DNA of 36,307 nt, from the NCBI GenBank assembly GCA_016841065.1, contig JAENZW010000008.1, positions 1 to 36,307 on the forward strand, written 5' to 3'. Of the stretch, positions 29,422-36,307 are shown in pieces. The translations under genes and the position numbers were made by a program. The notes beneath the pieces are model-generated. The model saw only the letters and a list, made by a program, of their open reading frames with translations. It made no database searches and was not told where the DNA came from. The stretch's first letter is position 1. Every line of letters begins with the position of its first letter. Origin of the DNA: Actinomycetota bacterium. GTDB taxonomy: Bacteria > Actinomycetota > Coriobacteriia > Anaerosomatales > JAENZW01.

Positions 29422-29456
29422 GCCGCCAGCCGGTCTGGAGCGCAACCCCTGGCGGC
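29422..29456 (-). terminator. Hairpin after rplA
   Basis: GCCGCCAG (29422-29429) and CTGGCGGC (29449-29456) form an eight-pair stem with a 19-base loop shortly after the rplA stop. There is no T-run. It could be a weak rplKA terminator or the outer part of the L10 leader. Confidence 0.4.
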
Positions 29457-29467
29457 GGTCTAACTGG

Positions 29468-30172
29468 CTACTCCTCGAGCAAGTCGCGTATGACTGAAGG
29501 GTCGACCTTGATTCCAGGACCCATCGTCGCCGCAACGGTAATCGACTTGATGTAGCGGCCTTTGGCGCCTGCCGGCTTCGCGCGCAGAATCTCGTCCAGC
29601 ACCGCGCCGTAGTTCTCGACGAGCTGCACCTGCTCGAATGAGCCCTTGCCGATACCCATATGCACGATACCGAACTTGTCCGCGCGATACTCAACGCGGC
29701 CGGCCTTCAGCTCACCCACCACTCGAGCGACATCCATTGTCACCGTACCGAGTTTCGGGTTCGGCATCAGACCACGGGGACCCAACACCTTGCCCAGCTT
29801 GCCCACCTTGGACATCTGATCGGGTGTGGCTACAACCGCGTCGAAATCGATGAACCCGCCGGTGATCTTCTCGACGAGATCATCTGAACCGACGATCTCG
29901 GCGCCGGCGCTCTCCGCCTCGCGCGCCTTCTCGCCTTCGGCGAACACGGCCACCCGGACGCTCCGGCCCGTACCGTGCGGGAGTGACACACTGCCGCGCA
30001 CCTGCTGGTCCGCCTGCCGCGTGTCCACCCCGAGACGGAAGTGAGCCTCGATGGTCTCGTCGAACTTGGCGGCGGAAGTCTCTCTCGCGAGGTGCATCGC
30101 CTCGAGCGGCGTGTAGAGCCGCGTCTTCTCAACCTTGCTCACAGCTTCACGCATACGCTTGCCCTGCTTCAT
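29468..30172 (-). CDS. rplA: 50S ribosomal protein L1
   Basis: L1 is the mobile stalk that escorts deacylated tRNA from the E site; it often represses its own rplKA mRNA. The 234 residues open [30 protein letters not shown] and include the family block [28 protein letters not shown] and the ending [20 protein letters not shown]. It is separated from rplK by 72 bases with two small hairpins. Confidence 0.98.
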   Translation of the reverse strand: MKQGKRMREAVSKVEKTRLYTPLEAMHLARETSAAKFDETIEAHFRLGVDTRQADQQVRGSVSLPHGTGRSVRVAVFAEGEKAREAESAGAEIVGSDDLVEKITGGFIDFDAVVATPDQMSKVGKLGKVLGPRGLMPNPKLGTVTMDVARVVGELKAGRVEYRADKFGIVHMGIGKGSFEQVQLVENYGAVLDEILRAKPAGAKGRYIKSITVAATMGPGIKVDPSVIRDLLEE

Positions 30173-30244
30173 GGTTCCTCCTAGTGGTCAGCGGACCGGG
30201 CGGGTCCTCCCACGTGGCACGGCCAGGAAAGACCGTGTCCTCAA

Positions 30245-30670
30245 CTAGTCCTCGACGGTCACACCCATCGAGCGAGCAGTGCCCTCGATGATCTTCATTC
30301 CACCTTCGACGTCGTTGGCGTTCAGGTCCGGGGCCTTGAGCTCGGCGATTTCACGCACCTGCGCACGCGTCACAGTGCCGACCTTCTCGCGGTTCGGCAC
30401 GCCAGAACCAGACTCGATGCCTGCTGCCTGCTTGAGGAGCACGGCAGCCGGCGGCGTCTTCATAATGAAGTCAAAGGTACGGTCTTCGAAGACCGTGATC
30501 TCAACGGGGATGATCGTACCCATCTTGTCCTGCGTCGCGGCGTTGAATGCCTGGCAGAATTGCATGATGTTCACCTGGTGCTGGCCCAGGGCCGGACCCA
30601 CCGGCGGGGCGGGGTTGGCCTGGCCACCAGGGATCTGAAGCTTGATGTAGCCCGCGATCTTCTTGGCCAT
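30245..30670 (-). CDS. rplK: 50S ribosomal protein L11
   Basis: L11 with L10 and L12 forms the GTPase-associated centre; it is also needed for the stringent response. The 141 residues open [38 protein letters not shown], with the proline-rich thiostrepton-site region intact. The C-terminal RNA-binding domain contains [27 protein letters not shown]. Confidence 0.98.
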   Translation of the reverse strand: MAKKIAGYIKLQIPGGQANPAPPVGPALGQHQVNIMQFCQAFNAATQDKMGTIIPVEITVFEDRTFDFIMKTPPAAVLLKQAAGIESGSGVPNREKVGTVTRAQVREIAELKAPDLNANDVEGGMKIIEGTARSMGVTVED

Positions 30671-30798
30671 CGCTTTAGTGTCACGTCCTCTGTCTGTGGG
30701 TGATAGGCCGAGAGGCCCTCTCCCGTTTCCAACTTCATCGCCTCGTCGTGAGAAGCTCCCGGCGAGGCATCACTCTCGCCAGGACAACCACGAGTGAT
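30671..30798 (-). promoter_or_regulatory. rplK leader with possible L1 operator
   Basis: The nusG-rplK gap has three paired elements. ATCACTC/GAGTGAT (30769-30775 / 30792-30798) follows the nusG stop. GCCTCG (30740-30745) can pair either with CGAGGC (30763-30768) or, in part, with GAGGC (30712-30716). The second choice encloses GATGAA and CGGGAG, which resemble the L1-binding internal loop of 23S rRNA. L1 control of rplKA is established in other bacteria; this site is inference. Confidence 0.35.
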
Positions 30799-31329
30799 CT
30801 ACAACTTGGAGACCTGATCGAACTCGAGCTCCACGGGCGTTTCGCGCCCGAAGATCGAAACCAATACGCGGACCTTGGCCTGATCGATGTTCACCTCAGC
30901 TATGGTGCCATCAAAGTCGGCGAACGGCCCCTGGTTGATCTTGACTGCCATGCCGGCAGTGAAGTCCGTTGACGTCTTCGGCCGGGCGGTGGCCTGCGTT
31001 CGCTTCGCGATTCGCTGGTACTCATCTCTCGACAAGGGTACCGGCTTGCCCTGAGAACCCACGAAGCCCGTCACGCCCGGGGTGTTCCGCACGACATACC
31101 ACGAGTCATCGTCCAACTCCATCTGGACGAGTATGTAGCCCGGGAATACCTTCTTGTCCTGTGTGACTCGACGGCCACCTTCTTTGATGTCAGTGACCGG
31201 CTCAGTCGGCACGAGAACCTCGAAGATCTTGTGACCCATACCCATCGATTCGATGCGGTGTTCGAGATTGGTCTTGACCTTCTTCTCGTACCCCGAGTAC
31301 GTGTGAATGACATACCACTTCTTTGCCAT
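30799..31329 (-). CDS. nusG: Transcription termination/antitermination factor NusG
   Basis: NusG binds RNA polymerase and links it to Rho or to ribosomal S10. The product is 176 residues from [23 protein letters not shown]; the ORF track's 48 extra residues lie inside secE and the gap. The NGN domain includes [32 protein letters not shown]. The C-terminal KOW domain is at [21 protein letters not shown]. The GGAGG site is about 12 bases before the ATG, slightly far. Confidence 0.97.
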   Translation of the reverse strand: MAKKWYVIHTYSGYEKKVKTNLEHRIESMGMGHKIFEVLVPTEPVTDIKEGGRRVTQDKKVFPGYILVQMELDDDSWYVVRNTPGVTGFVGSQGKPVPLSRDEYQRIAKRTQATARPKTSTDFTAGMAVKINQGPFADFDGTIAEVNIDQAKVRVLVSIFGRETPVELEFDQVSKL

Positions 31330-31337
31330 TGACTCGG

Positions 31338-31562
31338 CTAGCCTCCGATTCGGGAGATGAAGCCGACAACGCTTGTTGTCAGGGTGTCGACGGCCAGCGT
31401 GAACAAGATGAAGAAGAACAGCGTGAGGATCACGACGAGGCTCGAGTTCAGCACTTCCTCGCGAGTGGGCCATACGACGCGCTTCATCTCCGTGCGTACG
31501 TCGCCAACGTATCGCCCGAATCGGACGAACACATTCGGCCTCTTTGCCTTGGCCATCTTCAT
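31338..31562 (-). CDS. secE: Preprotein translocase subunit SecE
   Basis: SecE clamps and stabilises SecY. The 74-residue short form has an amphipathic stretch ([24 protein letters not shown]) and one membrane helix ([20 protein letters not shown]). The conserved motif [12 protein letters not shown] is present. A second ATG two codons in (31556) has a better spaced GGGAAG site and may be the real start. It lies between tRNA-Trp and nusG, the usual secE-nusG pair. Confidence 0.96.
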   Translation of the reverse strand: MKMAKAKRPNVFVRFGRYVGDVRTEMKRVVWPTREEVLNSSLVVILTLFFFILFTLAVDTLTTSVVGFISRIGG

Positions 31563-31630
31563 CTTCCCGTCTGCCGCATGGTGCGGTTCTCGTTCACCGA
31601 CGCTCTACTGCCGCGGCGGTCTTCTCATCG

Positions 31631-31707
31631 TGGCAGGGCAGGAGGGGCTCGAACCCCCAACATCCGGTTTTGGAGACCGGCGCTCTACCAATTGGAGCTA
31701 CTGCCCT
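31631..31707 (-). tRNA. trpT: tRNA-Trp (anticodon CCA)
   Basis: The minus strand folds into a full cloverleaf. The acceptor AGGGCAG/CTGCCCT has seven pairs; the anticodon loop is CTCCAAA with anticodon CCA; the T-arm GGGGGTTCGAGCCCC is standard. Discriminator G is followed by an encoded CCA (31631-31633). It lies between rpmG and secE, a conserved location in actinobacteria. Confidence 0.97.
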
Positions 31708-31732
31708 GTGTCAAACGACCCGAGTAGGAATC

Positions 31733-31882
31733 CTACCGCGTCTCCTTGTGCACCGTGTGAGTCCTGCACCACTTGCAGTACTTCTTGTACTCGATGCGCT
31801 CGGGATTGCTCTGCTTGTTCTTCTTTGTCGTGTAGTTCCGGCGCTTGCACTCCGTGCAGGCCAGCGTGACGAGTGTCCTCAT
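31733..31882 (-). CDS. rpmG: 50S ribosomal protein L33 (zinc-binding form)
   Basis: This 49-residue gene is below the ORF track's size limit. It reads [21 protein letters not shown] and ends [13 protein letters not shown]. Cysteines 9, 12, 36 and 39 form a zinc ribbon, so it is the C+ form. AGGAGG lies five bases before the ATG. It is the first gene after promoter 31939-31968 and is followed by tRNA-Trp, secE and nusG. Confidence 0.96.
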   Translation of the reverse strand: MRTLVTLACTECKRRNYTTKKNKQSNPERIEYKKYCKWCRTHTVHKETR

Positions 31883-31938
31883 CAAATCCTCCTAGCGACC
31901 GCACGGGCACGCTCATCCGTGCGCCGACGCGGTAGGGT

Positions 31939-31968
31939 ACTCTAGCACCCATTTTTCGGCACTGTCAA
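31939..31968 (-). promoter_or_regulatory. Promoter of rpmG-tRNA-Trp-secE-nusG
   Basis: TTGACA (31963-31968) and TAGAGT (31939-31944) are 18 bases apart on the minus strand, again with TGC before the -10, as in the rpsL promoter. The predicted start is about 50 bases before rpmG. Confidence 0.75.
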
Positions 31969-32000
31969 ACCGCTCAAGCAGGTCAAAAACGCCGAACAAC

Positions 32001-32028
32001 GGGGCTCGGCCTAACCGCGCCGAGCCCC
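32001..32028 (-). terminator. Intrinsic terminator of tuf
   Basis: GGGGCTCGGC (32001-32010) and GCCGAGCCCC (32019-32028) form a perfect 10-pair stem with an eight-base loop. The minus strand then reads GTTGTTCGGCGTTTTTG. It ends the tRNA-tuf unit upstream of the rpmG promoter. Confidence 0.8.
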
Positions 32029-32051
32029 GCCGCGCACGAATTCGGCGACGA

Positions 32052-33239
<1,188 letters not shown>

Positions 33240-33370
33240 GAGTCTCCTCCTCACGAGACCGCTCGACGGAGCCGGCCGGTTCGGCCGACCGCGACCCGTC
33301 CAAAGGGTCTTCTTGCCTATGTTCGTATCGTGCATATTACGCCAGGACACGCGCCCGACGTGAATCGCCA

Positions 33371-33446
33371 TGGTAGCGGTGACTGGATTCGAACCAGTGA
33401 CTCCACGGGTATGAACCGTGTGCTCTAGCCGCTGAGCTACACCGCC
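33371..33446 (-). tRNA. tRNA-Met (anticodon CAT)
   Basis: The cloverleaf on the minus strand has acceptor GGCGGTG/CACCGCT (first pair G-T), anticodon stem CACGG/CCGTG with loop TTCATAC, and encoded CCA. The anticodon stem lacks the three G-C pairs of initiator tRNA and the first pair is not the initiator mismatch, so it is an elongator. A lysidine-modified tRNA-Ile(CAT) cannot be excluded by eye. Confidence 0.92.
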
Positions 33447-33490
33447 ATCGAAGCCGACCAAGCCTGTCCGGCCTGCCCGGCGATGTCGCA

Positions 33491-33566
<76 letters not shown>

Positions 33567-33598
33567 GGTCATCCCGCGTTGCTCGGGAAGCGCTCTTG

Positions 33599-33683
33599 TG
33601 GTGGGGGCGCTTGGATTCGAACCAAGGTAGGCGTAGCCAACGGGTTTACAGCCCGTCCCCTTTAGCCACTCGGGCACACCCCC
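33599..33683 (-). tRNA. tRNA-Tyr (anticodon GTA)
   Basis: An 85-base class II tRNA: acceptor GGGGGTG/CGCCCCC, anticodon stem ACGGG/CCCGT with loop CTGTAAA, a long variable arm (GGCTACGCC region), T-arm CTTGGTTCGAATCCAAG, and encoded CCA. It is the first gene of the tRNA-tuf unit; a run of eight T lies just upstream (33687-33694). Confidence 0.96.
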
Positions 33684-33745
33684 ACGAAAAAAAAGACCTG
33701 CTCTCTGCACTTTTCAAGTTGCTCGCCCGGCGGGAAGGCATAGGG

Positions 33746-33775
33746 ATAGTACTGCATCGGGTTTTCCAGTGTCAA
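33746..33775 (-). promoter_or_regulatory. Promoter of the tRNA-Tyr-Thr-Met-tuf unit
   Basis: TTGACA (33770-33775) and TACTAT (33746-33751) are 18 bases apart on the minus strand. The predicted start lies about 55-60 bases before tRNA-Tyr. The run of eight T in between may mark an early termination or slippage site. Confidence 0.7.
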
Positions 33776-33844
33776 CGAACGACAACGGTGCCGGGCGTAC
33801 CTACGCGGCCCAAACCGGACTCGCTCCTCGCGACGACAGACACT

Positions 33845-34468
33845 CTAGGGGAGCGATGTCGGGAACACTGAGCCCACAATCCTGACACCCGGAACGGATC
33901 CGTCGATGTGCGCACGTGGCACCAGACGATACCACGCCGTATGGTCACCAACGGCCACCGGACGCGGCGTGTACTCCTCGAAGCGACTTCCGAACCAATC
34001 CTTGATGGCGTCCATCGGCAGCACACACAGCTCATCGCGCTCGACGGTCAATTCTGTGAAGAACACTTCGTCCGGCTCGGCCACGAGCGCCCGAACCTCC
34101 TCTTCGCTCTGGCCCAGCGTCAAGAAGTAGTAGTAGAGGTCATCCGCGTCGGACCGGAAGACCCAGCCGGGTTCGCGGGTGAGGCTGTCGGCCACCGCCT
34201 CGAACGCATAGTGGCTCACATCAGATCGATAGAACGGCAGTTCCCTGTCGTGTACCTTGACCGGGTCAATACCGAAGTAGGCGTCTGGTTTTACCTTCAC
34301 GCGAACGGTCTTCCCGCCGTCCCGATGCACGAGATCAACATCCGAGCCGACTGAGCTCTTGCCACGCACGATCATCACATCACTGTGACCGGTTCTCACA
34401 AGATGAGCAGCAAGGATGCGGTCAGCGACCGCGTTGAACAGGACGGCGCCCGTCGGCACTGTCACCAT
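33845..34468 (-). CDS. Protein of unknown function (207 aa)
   Basis: I do not recognise this family. The protein is soluble, with no signal peptide or membrane segment, and is acidic overall. The region GSDVDLVHRDGGKTVRVKVKPD looks like an alternating beta-hairpin with charged residues, faintly like a PD-(D/E)xK nuclease-type core, but the catalytic pattern is not clear. DADDLYYYFLTLGQSEEEVRALV is a probable helix. The ATG has GAGGGA upstream. It starts 20 bases after the cyclic-nucleotide-binding gene and is probably in the same operon. Codon use matches its neighbours and gives no sign of recent transfer. Confidence 0.85.
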   Translation of the reverse strand: MVTVPTGAVLFNAVADRILAAHLVRTGHSDVMIVRGKSSVGSDVDLVHRDGGKTVRVKVKPDAYFGIDPVKVHDRELPFYRSDVSHYAFEAVADSLTREPGWVFRSDADDLYYYFLTLGQSEEEVRALVAEPDEVFFTELTVERDELCVLPMDAIKDWFGSRFEEYTPRPVAVGDHTAWYRLVPRAHIDGSVPGVRIVGSVFPTSLP

Positions 34469-34488
34469 GGATTCCCTCTTTCCGCCGT

Positions 34489-34902
34489 CTATCGGCCGAT
34501 ACGCTCGTCGGCCACCCGTAGTCTCCTACTAAGAACCTCGAGTAGCTTCACAGCAATGGACGGGTGCTGTTCGAGAAGAGCCTTGAAGTCCCAACTCGAG
34601 AGCATGAGACAAGTCGTGGGGTCGATCGCCCGAATCGTTGCCGAGCGAGGGGCCTGGTCAAGCAACGACATCTCGCCGAAGAAGTCACCCGGGCCGAACG
34701 CCCCGAGGGACTGCCCATCCCGCAGTATCTCGACCCTGCCGGCAAGAATCAGATAGAAGGCCTGACCGGGAGTACCCTGTGTGACGATGATCTGCCCAGG
34801 CATGAAACCACTCTCCTGAGCGACACCGGCAATTGCGGCAATCTCATCCGGAGTGCAGTTCGCGAATATGGGTACTCTTCCGAGGAACTCTTCGTGCGCC
34901 AT
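34489..34902 (-). CDS. Cyclic nucleotide-binding domain protein, stand-alone
   Basis: The 137 residues form a single CRP/FNR-type effector domain with no DNA-binding helix-turn-helix. The beta-roll starts at ESGFMPGQIIVTQGTPGQAFYLILAGRVEIL. The phosphate-binding cassette FFGEMSLLDQAPRSATIRA keeps the glutamate and the Arg-Ser pair that contact cyclic AMP or GMP in CRP-like proteins. A C-terminal helix (LLEVLSRRLRVADERI) ends it. It likely acts as a sensor or partner protein rather than a transcription factor. Which nucleotide it binds, if any, is unknown. Confidence 0.9.
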   Translation of the reverse strand: MAHEEFLGRVPIFANCTPDEIAAIAGVAQESGFMPGQIIVTQGTPGQAFYLILAGRVEILRDGQSLGAFGPGDFFGEMSLLDQAPRSATIRAIDPTTCLMLSSWDFKALLEQHPSIAVKLLEVLSRRLRVADERIGR

Positions 34903-34973
34903 ACGCCGGACCTCCCTCGATCGGCGCGGACGAGATAGTCAGCGCCCGGTGCTCCCAATCTGGGATACCTCAC

Positions 34974-34979
34974 TTTATA
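34974..34979 (-). promoter_or_regulatory. Possible extended -10 for the CNBD gene
   Basis: On the minus strand TGCTATAAA forms an extended -10 (TATAAA at 34974-34979), about 70 bases before the CNBD start. No good -35 is present. The 139-base divergent region must also hold the DUF3307 gene's promoter, for which I see no convincing hexamers. Confidence 0.35.
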
Positions 34980-35041
34980 GCAGACGTTCACGCTTCCATC
35001 ATGCACAATAGTCACCAGGTGTGTGGTCTGCCGGAGGTCGG

Positions 35042-35764
35042 ATGACGCTCTTACTCAATCTGTATCTAGGTCATCTTCTCGGAGACTTCGTACTCCAGCC
35101 CGGCTGGCTGGTTGTCGCGAAGCGAAGAGGAGTCGCCGGCCTCCTACTGCATGTGGGAATCATAGGCACGTGCACCGCGATCATCCTCTTTCGGGACCTC
35201 TCATCTCTCTGGAACATCGTGCTCTTGGTGATGGCAGCGCACGTCGCAATCGAAGTCATCACCATCCGGGCTCGGATGGGCACCAGCCTAAGCGGCCTTT
35301 CGGTGTTCCTCGTCGACCAGGCACTCCACATCACATCGATCGTGCTCCTCGTGGCCTTGGCCGAGGCGCAAACCAATCCCGAGGGAATCGCTACTTTTGG
35401 ATACGCCATGTCCACGGCCATGGTCGCATTCTTGTGTGCACTTGTCGCCGTCACCTTCATGGGTGCAATCATCGTCTTCGAAATCAACAACTCCGTCGGA
35501 CCAGACTCGTGGAACATGGAACTGCTGCCATACGATTTCGGGCGCGTCGCCGGTATGGTGGAGCGCGGTGCGTCGCTCGCACTCGGCGTGCTGGTGCACC
35601 CCGCGCTTCTGTTCGTTCCATTCCTTCCGCGCATCATCCTCGCTCTCGCCAAGAAGCCGGAGGAGCGGGCCCGGCAGATGCTCATAGCAACCACGGGTCT
35701 GGTCGTGTGTACCGTCGGCTGGGCCCTGGTCGCAGGCGTCGCCCTGGCCGCAAGATATCCGTAG
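35042..35764 (+). CDS. DUF3307-like membrane protein
   Basis: The product is 240 residues from MTLLLNLYLGHLLGDFVLQP; the ORF track begins seven codons earlier at a GTG, but GGAGG lies just before the chosen ATG. The N-terminal pattern HLLGDFVLQP is characteristic of DUF3307 proteins, whose function is unknown. About six hydrophobic segments are visible. It is the first plus-strand gene and diverges from the CNBD operon. The long opposite-strand ORF here is a shadow. Confidence 0.88.
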   Translation: MTLLLNLYLGHLLGDFVLQPGWLVVAKRRGVAGLLLHVGIIGTCTAIILFRDLSSLWNIVLLVMAAHVAIEVITIRARMGTSLSGLSVFLVDQALHITSIVLLVALAEAQTNPEGIATFGYAMSTAMVAFLCALVAVTFMGAIIVFEINNSVGPDSWNMELLPYDFGRVAGMVERGASLALGVLVHPALLFVPFLPRIILALAKKPEERARQMLIATTGLVVCTVGWALVAGVALAARYP

Positions 35765-35785
35765 CAGAATAGGCAAGGAGTCCAC

Positions 35786-36307
35786 ATGCAGAAGAGGGTC
35801 GTGAGGCACAACGAGACGCTTCTGCGCTGGCTGCGAGCGGGCGCGTTCGCAGCGAGCACCGGCTGGACAATGAGCGCCATGCAGTTCCAGCCCGTGGGTG
35901 CGGCCTACGGGATAGCTCTCACGATCGGGGCGCTGTCCCTGCTTTCTCCAGGAATCGCGATCATTGCGGCAATCATCGCTCTGGGCATTCCCCTCCTCGC
36001 TGCCGACTTCCTCGCAGGAGTGGTGTTCCTGATCGTAGGACTTGCTGCGATCCAGTACCTCGGCCAGGACAACGGACGGGCCTTCCTTCTCATCATGCTC
36101 GCGTTTGCGGGGACAGCACTGGGACCGCTCTGGACCGCTGCGATCCTGGCCGGCTATCTGCTCGGACCATCTGAGGGTGCCGTAGCGGCATTGCTGGCGT
36201 GCCTTGCGATCCAGGCGGCCGGCATCGCGCTCGGCCAGGATGCGCTCGGCCTGGTGGTCACAGGCGGAGGTGGCCCGGCGCTCGTCACGTTCGGCTCCGC
36301 ACACGAC
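35786..36307 (+). CDS. Membrane protein of unknown function (cut by window edge)
   Basis: The ORF is open to the right edge, so the track does not list it. The 174 visible residues begin MQKRVVRHNETLLRWLRAG. They include several long hydrophobic segments rich in Ala, Leu, Ile and Gly, for example LLSPGIAIIAAIIALGIPLL and LLIMLAFAGTALGPLW. AAGGAG lies five bases before the ATG. It follows the DUF3307 gene by 21 bases, so the two probably form an operon. I do not recognise the family; a cytoplasmic domain may follow beyond the edge. Confidence 0.8.
   Translation, partial: MQKRVVRHNETLLRWLRAGAFAASTGWTMSAMQFQPVGAAYGIALTIGALSLLSPGIAIIAAIIALGIPLLAADFLAGVVFLIVGLAAIQYLGQDNGRAFLLIMLAFAGTALGPLWTAAILAGYLLGPSEGAVAALLACLAIQAAGIALGQDALGLVVTGGGGPALVTFGSAHD

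Noticed and set aside
35288-36304. A 338-residue minus-strand ORF opposite the two membrane genes
   Set aside because: It is dominated by Arg, Glu, Asp and His, while the plus strand has start sites, ribosome-binding sites and clear membrane segments.

Overview
The window is a long, almost gap-free block of translation and transcription housekeeping genes. Nearly all of it lies on the minus strand, so transcription runs from high to low coordinates. The organism looks like a high-GC Gram-positive bacterium (phylum Actinobacteria/Actinomycetota). My best guess is a Coriobacteriia-like or similarly deep lineage, because the beta-prime subunit opens with the actinobacterial MLDV...RIGLAS pattern and carries an acidic coiled-coil insertion near the N-terminus. 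The placement comes from sequence recognition, not from a tree.

Layout along the direction of transcription. (a) 34902-33845: a cyclic-nucleotide-binding-domain protein and an unrecognised 207-aa protein, divergent from a plus-strand DUF3307-like membrane protein and a second membrane protein cut by the window edge. (b) 33775-30799: a promoter followed by tRNA-Tyr, tRNA-Thr, tRNA-Met and tuf, then a terminator and promoter, then rpmG, tRNA-Trp, secE and nusG. (c) 30670-28142: rplK, rplA, an L10-type leader with attenuator, rplJ and rplL. (d) 27958-20241: rpoB and rpoC with their own promoter and a strong terminator. (e) 20139-1224: a promoter and structured leader, then the fused str, S10, spc and alpha clusters rpsL-rpsG-fusA-rpsJ-rplC-rplD-rplW-rplB-rpsS-rplV-rpsC-rplP-rpmC-rpsQ-rplN-rplX-rplE-rpsN-rpsH-rplF-rplR-rpsE-rpmD-rplO-secY-adk-map, an internal promoter, and infA-rpmJ-rpsM-rpsK-rpsD-rpoA-rplQ. 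(f) 1109-1: two ATPases of an energy-coupling-factor vitamin/metal transporter, the second cut by the window edge.

Together these genes supply most small- and large-subunit ribosomal proteins, EF-Tu, EF-G, IF-1, the core RNA polymerase, NusG, the SecYE translocon, adenylate kinase and methionine aminopeptidase. There are no mobile elements, CRISPR arrays or rRNA genes. No stretch over 300 bases lacks a gene except the 349-base rplA-rplJ interval, which is an L10 leader.

The most unusual things I found are: a C-terminal extension of RpoC that ends in a domain resembling the RpoA C-terminal domain encoded in the same window; a compact leader before rpsL whose arms form a pseudoknot topology; and rare TTG start codons on rpoC, rpsL, rpsJ and infA. 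No obviously new multi-gene system is present.
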